The notes under the pieces are model-generated. The model was given only the letters and a program-made list of their open reading frames with translations. It did not search any database and was not told where the DNA came from. A DNA stretch of 64,000 bases from Salipaludibacillus aurantiacus. Lineage in GTDB: Bacteria > Bacillota > Bacilli > Bacillales > Salisediminibacteriaceae. The translations under genes and the position numbers were made by a program. Where the stretch lies: NCBI RefSeq assembly GCF_900111295.1, contig NZ_FOGT01000005.1:62001-126000 (forward strand). Direction: 5' to 3'. Positions 15,703 through 24,836 of this stretch are shown here, piece after piece (the stretch's first letter is position 1; every line of letters starts with the position of its first letter).

Positions 15703-16545
15703 ATGCAAGGACCTTATAAATTTCAGAAAGCCTTAAATAATAACGTGGTAATTGCTGAATCAGAAAATGGGAAAGAAGTTGTTTTTATTGGAAAAGGAAT
15801 AGGCTTTGGAAAAAAAAGCGGAGAGGTTTTTGAAGCTAAAACCTATGATAAGCTATATTCTCTTGTGGATGAAATAGAACAGGAAAAATACATGAAGCTG
15901 GTAACTAAAGAAACGGAAGAAACACTGCTGGTTATTCACGAAGCTATTGAAAAAATCCACGATGCAATCGGCTTCAGACTGATAGAGCGAATTCATTCAG
16001 CTTTAACACAGCATATGGTTCTTGCTTTACAAAGAACAAAAGATGAAACCGACATTAAAAACCCTTTCTTAACCGAAACGAAGTGGCTTTATCATCAGAC
16101 ATACCTGATTGCGGGGGATGTGGTGAATTTTATCTATGAAAAAACAGGGTACAAGCTTCCTGAGGCAGAAACAGGTTTTATTACTCTTCATATTCAAAGT
16201 GCCATTAGAGACAGCCATTCAGTAATTAATAAAGAATCGGATATCCTTACGCGCTGTGTCCGTTATGTGGAAGAGAAACTCGATTTGGAACTTAAAAAAG
16301 ATATGCCTCAGTTCCGGCGTTTTGTGCGCCATTTAAAAAACATAATAGATGATCCATTAACCGGAAATACGACAAAGTTAGACAAAAGTATTATTTTTTC
16401 CTTGAAGGAGAAAGAAAGCCTATGTTATAATATTTCTCGGAACTTAGTACGGATGATTGAGAAATCAACAGGAGTGTCCATTAATGATTCAGAAGTGATA
16501 CAGTTAACTTTGTATGTCAGAACATTAATGGAACAACATAATTAA
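15703..16545 (+). CDS. glcT: transcription antiterminator GlcT (BglG family)
   Basis: 280 residues. An N-terminal RNA-binding CAT domain (KFQKALNNNVVIAESENGKEVVFIGKGIGFGKK, about 5-40) is followed by two PTS-regulation domains, with conserved histidines in ALTQHMVLAL (PRD1) and FITLHIQSAI (PRD1/PRD2 boundary). By family knowledge, the unphosphorylated protein binds a RAT hairpin and prevents early termination when glucose is transported; PTS phosphorylation controls it. The RAT lies right after the gene, before ptsH. The ATG after AAGAAGGTG is chosen over an upstream codon. Confidence 0.92.
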   Translation: MQGPYKFQKALNNNVVIAESENGKEVVFIGKGIGFGKKSGEVFEAKTYDKLYSLVDEIEQEKYMKLVTKETEETLLVIHEAIEKIHDAIGFRLIERIHSALTQHMVLALQRTKDETDIKNPFLTETKWLYHQTYLIAGDVVNFIYEKTGYKLPEAETGFITLHIQSAIRDSHSVINKESDILTRCVRYVEEKLDLELKKDMPQFRRFVRHLKNIIDDPLTGNTTKLDKSIIFSLKEKESLCYNISRNLVRMIEKSTGVSINDSEVIQLTLYVRTLMEQHN

Positions 16546-16556
16546 ACAAACCCGTT

Positions 16557-16586
16557 TACGTGTTACTGATATGATCAGGCATGAGT
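16557..16586 (+). promoter_or_regulatory. RAT antiterminator for GlcT
   Basis: The segment reads ACGTGTTACTGATATGATC followed by AGGCATGAGT and closely resembles the B. subtilis ptsG RAT as I recall it. Its 3' end overlaps the 5' arm of the terminator, so the two structures are mutually exclusive. Confidence 0.8.
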
Positions 16587-16680
16587 AAAGAGGCGAGTTT
16601 ATGATTAGGAATGCAGCACATACGCGCATGGCCCGGCGGGCATGTTCTTTTCATAGACAAACTTTACTCATGCTTTTTTT
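16579..16680 (+). terminator. RAT-controlled terminator before ptsH
   Basis: GCATGAGTAAAG (16579-16590) pairs perfectly with CTTTACTCATGC (16662-16673), followed by seven Ts. A GC-rich inner hairpin (GCATGGCCCGGCGGGCATG region) sits in the loop. The 5' arm is shared with the RAT. Confidence 0.8.
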
Positions 16681-16804
16681 ATTGGAAAACAGGTAATTTA
16701 GCGTGAGAAGCTGGATTATTGGGTATGATTAATATTAGTGAACGAGTTTGTTTATAATCATCTGTAAAGTTAAATTATTATAATGAATCTAAGGAGTGTT
16801 TAAC

Positions 16805-17068
16805 ATGGCAGAAAAGACATTTACTATCACAGCAGAAACAGGTATCCACGCTCGTCCGGCTACGCAGCTTGTTAATAAAGCGGGGCAGTATGAGTCTGAA
16901 ATCACACTTGAATATAACGGAAAGTCCGTTAACTTAAAATCTATTATGGGTGTTATGTCTCTTGGTGTCGGCCAGGGATCAGAAGTAACGATTAAAGCAG
17001 AAGGTCCAGATGAAGAAGAAGCTATCCAAGGTCTTGATGAAATTATGAAACAAGGGCTGTCTGAATAA
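16805..17068 (+). CDS. ptsH: PTS phosphocarrier protein HPr
   Basis: 87 residues. H15 in TGIHARPAT is the EI-phosphorylated residue and S46 in LKSIMGVMS is the HPr-kinase site that makes HPr-Ser-P for catabolite repression with CcpA. The ATG follows AAGGAGTG by 6 bases. The stop overlaps the ptsI ATG by one base. No ptsG is found between glcT and ptsH, unlike in B. subtilis. Confidence 0.98.
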   Translation: MAEKTFTITAETGIHARPATQLVNKAGQYESEITLEYNGKSVNLKSIMGVMSLGVGQGSEVTIKAEGPDEEEAIQGLDEIMKQGLSE

Positions 17069-18783
17069 TGTCCAAAAATCTAAGCGGAATTGCTGCATCT
17101 GCCGGCATCGCGATCTCAAAGGTTTTCCGTCTTGAGACGCCCGATTTGACAGTGGAAAAGGAAACTATTGAAAACGTTCAAGAAGAAACAGACCGTCTGG
17201 ATGCAGCTTTAGAAAAAGCAAAAGGCGAACTGCAGGTTATTAAAGAAAAGACAAAAAATGATCTTGGCGAAGAACATGCAGAGATTTTCTCTGCTCACCT
17301 TCTGGTCCTCAGTGATCCGGAATTAGTAGATCCTATCCGTCAGAAAGTTAAAGATGACAAAGTCAACGCTGCTTTCGCGTTAAAAGAAGTTTCAGACCAG
17401 TTCGTAACCATGTTTGAAACAATGGATAATGAATATATGAAAGAACGTGCAGCGGATATCCGCGATGTCTCTAAAAGAGTTCTTGCCCATATTTTAGGCA
17501 AGCCTATGGTCTCACTGGCGGAGTTAAATGAAGAAGTTGTTCTTGTAGCGGATGACTTAACGCCTTCTGATACGGCGCAGCTTAATAAGGATTTTGTCAA
17601 AGGTTTCGTAACAGATATTGGCGGGAGAACATCCCACTCAGCTATTATGGCGCGTTCAATGGAGATTCCGGCAGTAGTAGGCACGAAAACGGTTACACAG
17701 GAAGCTGAGGCCGGGGAAATGGTAATTATTGACGGTCTTGAAGGTAATGTCATTATCAACCCGTCAGAAGCTGAGCTTAATGAATATAAGCAAAAGCTGG
17801 AAGATTTTCAGGAAAAGAAAAAAGAATGGGCCAAGCTTAAAAATGAGCTTTCAAAATCTAAAGACGGGGTGCACGTTGAATTAGCTGCAAATATTGGAAC
17901 GCCAAACGACCTTGAGGGCGTGAAGAATAACGGAGCTGAAGGGATCGGCCTTTACAGAACAGAATTTCTTTATATGGGAAGGGATGAGCTTCCTACAGAA
18001 GAGGAACAGTTTGAGGCCTATAAAAAAGTAGTGGAAGACATGGACGGGAAACCTGTCGTCATCCGTACTTTGGATATCGGGGGAGACAAAGAACTTCCTT
18101 ATTTGGATCTGCCGAAAGAGATGAATCCTTTCCTTGGTTTCCGTGCAATCAGGCTGTGCCTGGAAAAGGATGATATTTTCCGTACCCAGCTGAGAGCGTT
18201 ATTAAGAGCAAGCGCGTTTGGCAACCTTAAAATTATGTTCCCAATGATCGCCACTCTGGATGAATTCAGACAGGCGAAAGCCCTGCTTGAAGAAGAACAA
18301 GAGAAACTTACGAAGGAAGGCACAGAAGTAAGTGACTCTATCGAACTTGGTATAATGGTTGAAATACCTTCAACGGCAGTTATGGCTCCCCAATTTGCTA
18401 AAGAAGTAGATTTCTTCAGTATAGGAACAAATGATTTAATCCAGTATACAATGGCAGCGGACCGAATGAATGAACAGGTTTCTTATCTGTACCAGCCATA
18501 TAATCCTGCGATCTTAAGACTGGTTAAAATGGTTATTGATGCCTCACATGCTGAAGGAAAATGGACAGGTATGTGCGGTGAAATGGCTGGAGATGAAACT
18601 GCTATTCCTCTGCTGCTTGGTCTTGGGTTAGACGAATTCAGTATGAGTGCAACCTCAGTGCTCCCTGCTCGAAGCCAAATCAGCCAGATAACTAAAGAGG
18701 AAGCTGAAAAGGCAGCAGAAAAAGCACTTCAGCTTAATACAGCAGAAGAAGTGAAACAATTGGTGGAGAAGACTTTTCTTTAA
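17068..18783 (+). CDS. ptsI: PTS enzyme I
   Basis: 571 residues (B. subtilis 570). It transfers phosphate from PEP to HPr H15. The phospho-histidine is H190 in [13 protein letters not shown]; the PEP-binding domain has [46 protein letters not shown] and GMCGEMAGD. It is translationally coupled to ptsH and followed by a strong terminator. Confidence 0.98.
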   Translation: MSKNLSGIAASAGIAISKVFRLETPDLTVEKETIENVQEETDRLDAALEKAKGELQVIKEKTKNDLGEEHAEIFSAHLLVLSDPELVDPIRQKVKDDKVNAAFALKEVSDQFVTMFETMDNEYMKERAADIRDVSKRVLAHILGKPMVSLAELNEEVVLVADDLTPSDTAQLNKDFVKGFVTDIGGRTSHSAIMARSMEIPAVVGTKTVTQEAEAGEMVIIDGLEGNVIINPSEAELNEYKQKLEDFQEKKKEWAKLKNELSKSKDGVHVELAANIGTPNDLEGVKNNGAEGIGLYRTEFLYMGRDELPTEEEQFEAYKKVVEDMDGKPVVIRTLDIGGDKELPYLDLPKEMNPFLGFRAIRLCLEKDDIFRTQLRALLRASAFGNLKIMFPMIATLDEFRQAKALLEEEQEKLTKEGTEVSDSIELGIMVEIPSTAVMAPQFAKEVDFFSIGTNDLIQYTMAADRMNEQVSYLYQPYNPAILRLVKMVIDASHAEGKWTGMCGEMAGDETAIPLLLGLGLDEFSMSATSVLPARSQISQITKEEAEKAAEKALQLNTAEEVKQLVEKTFL

Positions 18784-18812
18784 AATTGTCACCTGATTTT
18801 TAGCTGCTGAAT

Positions 18813-18855
18813 ACGCTGATTTACAGCATAAGTTTGCTGTGAATCAGCGTTTTCT
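18813..18855 (+). terminator. terminator after ptsHI
   Basis: ACGCTGATTTACAGCA pairs with TGCTGTGAATCAGCGT (16 bp with one wobble) and is followed by TTTTCTTT. Confidence 0.85.
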
Positions 18856-19027
18856 TTACTTTAGCCTCTAATAATTATCACAGTTGGTTTTACTATAAAT
18901 TCTGGAGGGAATTTAGGCTAATGCCAAGTTTTTCTTTGGTTTGTTTCCTAAGAGACTTGAAATTCACAGCAAAAAACGGGAAAATATAGGTGTTCAACAT
19001 GTTTCGTTATACGAAAGGAGCAAGGAA

Positions 19028-19507
19028 ATGCCTGAACAGGAAAAGCAGCAAACTCTAGAGCATACTCAAGTTGAAAACATCGAGAAATCGTTACGAATGA
19101 TTGCAGATATTGTCAAACAAAAAGGAAGGGAAATCTTAAGTGACTTTCCTATAACTCCTCCTCAGTTTGTCGCACTTCAGTGGCTGCATGAATATGGTGA
19201 TATGACTATCGGTGAATTATCTTCGAAAATGTATTTAGCATGCAGCACAACAACTGACCTTGTGGACCGCATGGAAAAAAATGACCTGGTTGAGCGGGTG
19301 AAAGACACGAATGACAGGAGGGTCGTCAGGATCCACTTATTGGATAAAGGGGCGACTATTATCCGGGAAGTTATAAATCAGCGGCAAGGATATTTGCAAG
19401 GAGTACTGGACGATTTTTCCAAACAGGACGTTGATTTTCTTGAAAGAAGCTTGAAATATCTTTTTGATGAAATGAAAAAAGATGCTAAAACCTGGAAGTC
19501 ATTTTAA
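19028..19507 (+). CDS. ysmB: MarR-family regulator, YsmB-like
   Basis: 159 residues with a winged helix ([51 protein letters not shown], then DRRVVRIHL wing). B. subtilis has the MarR gene ysmB in the same slot before racE. Ligand and targets are unknown. The ATG after AAAGGAGCAAGGA is chosen over a longer frame. Confidence 0.85.
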   Translation: MPEQEKQQTLEHTQVENIEKSLRMIADIVKQKGREILSDFPITPPQFVALQWLHEYGDMTIGELSSKMYLACSTTTDLVDRMEKNDLVERVKDTNDRRVVRIHLLDKGATIIREVINQRQGYLQGVLDDFSKQDVDFLERSLKYLFDEMKKDAKTWKSF

Positions 19508-19524
19508 GGAAAGAAAGAGGACGT

Positions 19525-20373
19525 TTGACAGTGAAAAAACCTATTGGAGTAATAGATTCAGGTGTTGGGGGACTGACCGTCGTATCTGAACTTATCAGAC
19601 AATTACCTAAAGAAGAGATCATATATATCGGTGACACGGCGAGATGCCCATATGGACCCAGATCCCAGGAAGAAGTCCGTTCATTTACCTGGGAGATGAT
19701 TGATTATCTCCTCTCCCATGATATTAAGCTGTTAGTTATCGCCTGTAATACAGCTACGGCCGTGGTGCTGGAAGAAGCGAAGGAGAAGTTATCTATCCCC
19801 GTGCTAGGTGTCATCCATCCTGGAGCGACAGCCGCGTTAAAAACGACAAAGAATCAGCACGTAGGAGTGATCGGCACAGAGGGGACAATTTCGAGCGGGG
19901 CTTACCATCGTGAATTAACTGCCATTAATAATAAAGTAAAGGTAGTCAGTTTAGCTTGTCCTACGCTTGTTCCGCTGGTTGAAACAGGTAAGTTTAATAC
20001 CCCTCATTCTAAGAAAGTAATTTCTGAAGCGTTGGCGCCTATTCTGGCCTATGACATAGACAGTCTTATTTTAGGCTGCACTCATTACCCGCTCATTGCT
20101 TCTCAGATCAGCGAAGAGGCAGGGGATAGGGTAAAGGTCATTTGTTCAGGGGACGAGACAGCGTTAGAAGTCAGTGCGCTGTTATACCATAAAGATTTAC
20201 TTTATACAGGTGAAACAGAGCCGTCTCATCTTTTCTATACGACAGGCCCCATCGCCACCTTTAAAAAAGTAGCCGAAGACTGGCTGAAGTGCAGGGGCCT
20301 TAAAGTGAAGGAAACAAATTTAAGGCTGCCCGCTTATTTCCAAAACATAAAAGCGGCCGGCTGGAGGAATTAG
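19525..20373 (+). CDS. racE: glutamate racemase
   Basis: 282 residues. It makes D-glutamate for peptidoglycan. It carries [13 protein letters not shown], the [14 protein letters not shown] loop and the two catalytic cysteines in IACNTATAV and LGCTHYPL. The TTG start lies close to AAAGAAAGAGG; a GTG two codons later is equally possible. It is the racE position upstream of gerM; the terminator after it separates the two. Confidence 0.95.
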   Translation: MTVKKPIGVIDSGVGGLTVVSELIRQLPKEEIIYIGDTARCPYGPRSQEEVRSFTWEMIDYLLSHDIKLLVIACNTATAVVLEEAKEKLSIPVLGVIHPGATAALKTTKNQHVGVIGTEGTISSGAYHRELTAINNKVKVVSLACPTLVPLVETGKFNTPHSKKVISEALAPILAYDIDSLILGCTHYPLIASQISEEAGDRVKVICSGDETALEVSALLYHKDLLYTGETEPSHLFYTTGPIATFKKVAEDWLKCRGLKVKETNLRLPAYFQNIKAAGWRN

Positions 20374-20379
20374 CTAAGG

Positions 20380-20409
20380 CACAACGTGTAAAAAGCGTTG
20401 TGTTTTTTT
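20380..20409 (+). terminator. terminator after racE
   Basis: CACAACG pairs with CGTTGTG and is followed by seven Ts. Confidence 0.85.
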
Positions 20410-20487
20410 ATTTTAAAGTATTCTCCTGGTCTAAAAAAAGAAAAAGCTCGTATACATCATAGTACAAACAGTCAAGGAGGGAATGCG

Positions 20488-21741
20488 ATGCTGCGCGGTT
20501 GGAAAATGAAAGGGGCGGCGGCTATTGGTTTTGGGGCAATAGTCGTCCTCTTTAGTGCATGTGGCTCAGAAACGACAGATGATGTTCTGGAAGAAATCGA
20601 TCCGCCACAAATTGATTATATTGAGGATGAAGATGAACTTGAGGTGGAAGTGATAGAGAATTTGGATGAAGGCCAAATCAGTTCCATTACGGATGATCCG
20701 GACGCCAATGAGGAGCTGGACGATTTTGAGTGGGCTGAAGAAGACGAAGAAATGGCTGAGGAAAAGGGCGGTCCGGTGATGGAAGATGAGGATATAGCAG
20801 AGGAAAAAGGCGGCCCGGTGACGAATGATGAGGAGATGACAGAGGAAAAGGACGGACAAGTGGCTGCAGAAGAGGATATTCATGAAGTGTACCTGGTAGA
20901 CCGTAACGGAATGGTTGCTCCTCAATCAATGAGTCTGATACTGGGAGACAACGAGGTTAAAAATTTAGTTGAAAGCCTGGTGCAGGACGGTCCTGTAACC
21001 GAACTCCTGCCAAACGGATTCCAGGCTGTATTGCCAGCAGGTACCGAAGTACTCGATACGAAACGCAGCAAAGATGGAACTGTAACTGTAGATTTCAATG
21101 ATTCTTTCAGTGATTATCATCCATCGCAGGAAATGCAAGTTCTTCAGTCCCTCACCTGGACTCTTACAGAGCTGGAGGGGATAGACAGAGTACAACTAAA
21201 AATGAATGGGGAAGAGCTTGATGCAATGCCTCAAAATAACACGCCTTTAGGCCAAGGGTACACAAGGGATCACGGCATTAATTTAGAAATGAATGACCAG
21301 GCTGATCTGACAGCCACCGATTCTGTGATTGTCTATTTCCTGTCGCAGACAGAAGATGAGACTTATTATGTCCCTGTCACTCGAAGGATTTCGCAAAATG
21401 AGGATAAATACGAAGCGATCGTAAATGAACTGCTTGAAGGACCTGACTATATGTCCCGATTGCTGACAGACTTCCGGCAGGAGGCTGAACTTTTAGAGAA
21501 ACCTGACTATACTGACGGGACTGTGACTCTGAATTTCAATGAAGCGTTATTAAGTCAGCTTGAAGGCACTGCTGTCTCTGAAAATGTGTTAAATATGATT
21601 GTTCTTTCTCTTACTGAGCAGGAGGGGGTCGAAAGAGTATCGCTTAAGGTTGATTCTGAACAGGAAATTCTGGTCAGCAACGGGCAGTCTGTATCAGAAC
21701 CAATTGTTAGGCCTGAGCGTGTAAACACCGGCCGTTTTTAA
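20488..21741 (+). CDS. gerM: spore germination lipoprotein GerM
   Basis: 417 residues, longer than B. subtilis GerM (366). The signal peptide ends in the lipobox LFSAC with C25. An acidic linker (about 30-135) contains three imperfect 17-18-residue repeats around EEMAEEKGGPV, IAEEKGGPV and EEMTEEKDGQV. Two GerMN domains follow (about 140-265 and 280-410). In B. subtilis GerM is a mother-cell protein needed for engulfment-stage channel assembly. AAGGAGGG precedes the ATG; earlier in-frame codons lack a signal peptide at the N-terminus. Confidence 0.93.
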   Translation: MLRGWKMKGAAAIGFGAIVVLFSACGSETTDDVLEEIDPPQIDYIEDEDELEVEVIENLDEGQISSITDDPDANEELDDFEWAEEDEEMAEEKGGPVMEDEDIAEEKGGPVTNDEEMTEEKDGQVAAEEDIHEVYLVDRNGMVAPQSMSLILGDNEVKNLVESLVQDGPVTELLPNGFQAVLPAGTEVLDTKRSKDGTVTVDFNDSFSDYHPSQEMQVLQSLTWTLTELEGIDRVQLKMNGEELDAMPQNNTPLGQGYTRDHGINLEMNDQADLTATDSVIVYFLSQTEDETYYVPVTRRISQNEDKYEAIVNELLEGPDYMSRLLTDFRQEAELLEKPDYTDGTVTLNFNEALLSQLEGTAVSENVLNMIVLSLTEQEGVERVSLKVDSEQEILVSNGQSVSEPIVRPERVNTGRF

Positions 21742-21790
21742 GAAATACTTCTGTGGGGGTTTGAAATTAAGATAGGAAACACTTATCATA

Positions 21791-21826
21791 AGAGGGGTAG
21801 CTTTTCCGGCTGCTTCTCTTTTTATT
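21791..21826 (+). terminator. terminator after gerM
   Basis: AGAGGGGTAGC pairs with GCTGCTTCTCT including three G-T wobbles, followed by TTTTTATTTTT. Confidence 0.75.
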
Positions 21827-21928
21827 TTTACTTAATCAGCTTTATTAACAGAGCAATTCTTTAAGAAAGTTTCACCTTCTCGATAAATGCAAATGAATAC
21901 ATAATTATAAGAGTGGGAGTGGTATGTT

Positions 21929-22726
21929 ATGCGTCATGATGGCCGTGTACACAATCAGCTTAGAAAGGTAGAGATTATTCCCGGTTACATAAAGCATCCG
22001 GAAGGCTCGGTACTAATCTCTTTCGGCGATACGAAAGTTATTTGTTCGGCAAGTGTTGAAGACCGTGTGCCGCCTTTCATGAGAGGGCAGGGAAAAGGGT
22101 GGATTACAGCCGAATACGCGATGCTTCCGAGAGCAACAGAACAGAGGAATATTCGTGAGTCCTCTAAAGGAAAAATTACAGGCAGGACAATGGAAATTCA
22201 GCGTTTGATCGGACGTGCCCTCAGATCTGTAGTTAATTTGGAAGCAATAGGGGAAAAAACAGTATGGATAGATTGTGACGTTATTCAGGCAGATGGAGGA
22301 ACGAGAACAGCCTCCATTACAGGCGCCTTTGTAGCCATGGGCTTAGCTTTTGACAAATTAATTAAGGAAGAAAAAATCAAAAAAAATCCGGTTAAAAACT
22401 GTCTTGCTGCCATTTCTGTCGGGGTAAATGAAGAGGAACGGGCAATTTTAGATCTCGATTACATTGAAGATTCCCAGGCAAATGTGGATATGAACGTAGT
22501 AATGACCGGCGAAGGCCAATTAGTAGAAGTACAGGGAACTGGAGAAGAAGCAACATTTTCGCGGAGCCAGCTGAATGACATGCTTGATTTAGCAGAAAAA
22601 GGAATAAACGAACTTTTTGATCTTCAAATAGAAGCTTTAGGGGACTTTGGTCTTAAGTTAGCGGATGATGCCAGTGGGTCTTATACCCGGGTTAGCAATA
22701 ATGAGGAGCGGGAAAAGGATGTATAA
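21929..22726 (+). CDS. rph: ribonuclease PH
   Basis: 265 residues (about 245 in B. subtilis). A phosphorolytic 3'-5' exoribonuclease that trims tRNA 3' ends. Family blocks include [71 protein letters not shown] and the phosphate-binding [12 protein letters not shown]. The C-terminal 20 residues extend past the usual end. The last 8 bases overlap the rdgB start, so the two are translationally coupled. Confidence 0.95.
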   Translation: MRHDGRVHNQLRKVEIIPGYIKHPEGSVLISFGDTKVICSASVEDRVPPFMRGQGKGWITAEYAMLPRATEQRNIRESSKGKITGRTMEIQRLIGRALRSVVNLEAIGEKTVWIDCDVIQADGGTRTASITGAFVAMGLAFDKLIKEEKIKKNPVKNCLAAISVGVNEEERAILDLDYIEDSQANVDMNVVMTGEGQLVEVQGTGEEATFSRSQLNDMLDLAEKGINELFDLQIEALGDFGLKLADDASGSYTRVSNNEEREKDV

Positions 22727-23339
22727 AGAAATATTTATTGCTACACAAAACAAAGGTAAAGTAGCTGAGTTCGATGCTTTTTTTCAGAAAAAAGGGCTCA
22801 AAGTCAAATCTCTGCTAGATTTAGAAGAAGAAATTGATGTAGTCGAAGACGGAGATACGTTTGAAGAAAATGCGATAAAAAAAGCAAAAACTATCTCGGA
22901 AATAATAAACCGGCCTGTCTTAGCCGATGATTCAGGTCTCTCTGTTGATGCTCTCAATGGGGAACCGGGAATTTATTCAGCTCGTTATGCCGGGGCGGAA
23001 AAAGATGATGAAGCAAACAACAAAAAACTTCTAAAGGAACTTGAAGATGTTGAAAGTAAGGAAAGGTCAGCCAGGTTTATTTGTGTTCTTGCTGTCTGCT
23101 TTCCGGGAGGAGAAGTGAAAACAGTTACAGGAGAATGTAAAGGGAGAATAACGCAACAGCCTCAAGGCAGTCACGGGTTTGGATATGATCCGCTGTTTTA
23201 TCTTCCTCAATTAAATAAAACAATGGCTGAGCTGACTAGAGAAGAAAAAAACAAGCTGAGCCACCGGGCTGATGCGCTGATACAACTCAATAAACTTTGG
23301 GATAAGTGGGTTGAGGATGAAACTGATCTGAAAAGGTGA
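22719..23339 (+). CDS. rdgB: XTP/dITP diphosphatase (RdgB/HAM1, YsnA)
   Basis: 206 residues. It hydrolyses non-canonical purine nucleoside triphosphates. The start [14 protein letters not shown] and [35 protein letters not shown] and LSHRADAL match the HAM1 family. The ATG follows GAGGAGCGGG and overlaps rph. The next gene starts within 6 bases. Confidence 0.95.
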   Translation: MYKEIFIATQNKGKVAEFDAFFQKKGLKVKSLLDLEEEIDVVEDGDTFEENAIKKAKTISEIINRPVLADDSGLSVDALNGEPGIYSARYAGAEKDDEANNKKLLKELEDVESKERSARFICVLAVCFPGGEVKTVTGECKGRITQQPQGSHGFGYDPLFYLPQLNKTMAELTREEKNKLSHRADALIQLNKLWDKWVEDETDLKR

Positions 23340-23344
23340 TACGT

Positions 23345-23860
23345 ATGAAAGCATTAATTATGAGTGACAGTCACGGATGGGAAAAAGAAGTAAAAGAAGT
23401 TATTGACAGACATAAAGAAGAGGTGGATGCTGTCTTCCATTGTGGAGATTCAGAGCTTGAAAAGAGCTCTGAGGCCTTGCAGAATGTATATACAGTCAGG
23501 GGTAATTGTGATTTTGGATCTGATTTTCCGGAAGAAATCGTAGAAACGGTAAAGGGTACGACATTTTTTGTTGGCCACGGCCATTTATTAAATGTAAAAA
23601 TGACTGAGATGAACCTTATATACAAAGGGGAAGAATCACAAGCAGAGGTCGTGTGCTACGGTCATACGCATGTCCCGGCAGCAGTGCAGGAAAAGAACCT
23701 TGTTATATTAAACCCCGGCAGTATGAGGCTGCCAAGGCAGTATCCCGTCGGCACTTATGTGCTCCTGGAAACAGAAGGGGAAGAGATAAGTGTAAATTTT
23801 TATTCTCTTGAAGGAAAAAAAATTGATGATTTAAGTAAAACTTTTCACAAAAACGGTTGA
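23345..23860 (+). CDS. ysnB: YfcE/MJ0936-type metallophosphoesterase (YsnB)
   Basis: 171 residues, as B. subtilis YsnB. Metal ligands of the calcineurin-like fold are visible: SDSHG, HCGDSE, RGNCD, GHGH and YGHTHVP. Substrate is uncertain for the Bacillus protein; the family hydrolyses phosphodiesters. Part of rph-rdgB-ysnB, with a ribosome-binding site AAGGTGAT that overlaps the rdgB stop. Confidence 0.92.
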   Translation: MKALIMSDSHGWEKEVKEVIDRHKEEVDAVFHCGDSELEKSSEALQNVYTVRGNCDFGSDFPEEIVETVKGTTFFVGHGHLLNVKMTEMNLIYKGEESQAEVVCYGHTHVPAAVQEKNLVILNPGSMRLPRQYPVGTYVLLETEGEEISVNFYSLEGKKIDDLSKTFHKNG

Positions 23861-23885
23861 CTTTTCATCTGGAATTGTATATATT
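23857..23885 (+). promoter_or_regulatory. promoter of the tRNA-Gly/tRNA-Arg unit
   Basis: TTGACT and TATATT at 17-base spacing; the -35 overlaps the ysnB stop codon. Confidence 0.7.
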
Positions 23886-23930
23886 AATTATTGTCGCTGT
23901 TAACGAGCGGCCTGACATAATAATTAATAT
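23881..23930. repeat. inverted repeat in the tRNA leader
   Basis: ATATTAATTATT-GTC pairs with GAC-AT-AATAATTAATAT: 15 bp with a two-base bulge, and a smaller GCT/AGC stem in the loop. It starts at the -10 and ends 12 bases before tRNA-Gly. Confidence 0.55.
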
Positions 23931-23941
23931 TTACAATTTCT

Positions 23942-24015
23942 GCGGGTGTAGTTTAGTGGTAAAACCTCAGCCTTCCAAGCTGATGACGAGGGTTCGATTC
24001 CCTTCACCCGCTCCA
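23942..24015 (+). tRNA. tRNA-Gly (UCC)
   Basis: 74 bases with encoded CCA. Acceptor GCGGGTG pairs with CACCCGC; T-loop GGTTCGATTCC; anticodon loop CTTCCAA with anticodon TCC at positions 3-5. Confidence 0.95.
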
Positions 24016-24103
24016 TTAATTTATTTGCTTGAGATACCGCTGGATAATTTTTATGAATAGACGTTAGACTAAGCGGCGAATCAAAATCAGCCTCTATAAT
24101 CAT

Positions 24104-24180
<77 letters not shown>

Positions 24181-24194
24181 TTACATAAATAACT

Positions 24195-24223
24195 AAAGGT
24201 GCCTTAATTAAGGCACCTTTTTT
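24195..24223. terminator. bidirectional terminator after tRNA-Arg
   Basis: A 26-bp perfect palindrome (AAAGGTGCCTTAA and its complement) followed by TTT; it serves the tRNA unit and, on the other strand, the orphan gene next to it. Confidence 0.85.
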
Positions 24224-24234
24224 GTACTCATTAT

Positions 24235-24651
24235 TTACTGGACTTTTTTCATTTCTCGTTCGCCGTTAAAATCATGGACTTTGATTTTTTCAAGTATCGC
24301 CGACATATCCTGATCATTAATCGAGTCTGAATAAAAAATAGTTTGCCAGCCTTTTAAATTTAAGTACAAAGACACTGTCATGTTTTTCATGAAACCGCGC
24401 TTCCGTTCGATTAGAGCAATTCGAAAGGGTACAAGTGCAAGCGGGAGAGAGACATTTTTTTCTTTAATTCCGCAAGTGACGTAATATCCTCGGTCCATTA
24501 AAGTGTCGTATATATATCGCTGGCTTCCGTTGAGATCGCTTGGTTCAGTTTTTTTAACGGTCGTAAAAGCAGGACGTTTTGGATGAGCGGGTTTTAGGCT
24601 GATGAGAGTTACCATGACGGCGGCTAAGGTCAATAGAGCAAGTTCTAGCAT
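24235..24651 (-). CDS. membrane-anchored protein of unknown function
   Basis: 138 residues. One N-terminal transmembrane segment (LELALLTLAAVMVTLISL) is followed by a soluble domain of about 100 residues. AAGGAGGG stands 7 bases before the ATG, so it is a real gene. I do not recognise a named family. The soluble part is laid out like a Vsr/DUF559-type nuclease fold: a helix QRYIYDTLMDRGYY, strands LPLALVPFRIALIERKRG, then YLNLKGWQTIFYSD and a last helix; but the usual catalytic acidic residues are mostly missing. It lies alone, opposite to its neighbours. Confidence 0.7.
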   Translation of the reverse strand: MLELALLTLAAVMVTLISLKPAHPKRPAFTTVKKTEPSDLNGSQRYIYDTLMDRGYYVTCGIKEKNVSLPLALVPFRIALIERKRGFMKNMTVSLYLNLKGWQTIFYSDSINDQDMSAILEKIKVHDFNGEREMKKVQ

Positions 24652-24836
24652 AGCAAACCCTCCTTTCGGGATAAAATAAAGTAGTCTTTATCTTCTTATA
24701 AACGTTTTTTATTAATTAAAAACATTTATTTTAAAATTATGACTTTTATTTGAATTCTATTTGTTTTTCCATTTCTTAATTGATAAACTAATGGAAAGTG
24801 GGAAAGTGCATTCATTCTAAAAGGTGGTGAGCGAAT

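Noticed and set aside
20566-20929. Minus-strand frames in gerM
   Set aside because: Shadow of the acidic repeat region; composition (His, Pro, Phe-rich) reflects antisense reading.
21845-21854. TTAACAGAGC, like a MITE right end
   Set aside because: No matching left end or target duplication nearby; ten bases can occur by chance.
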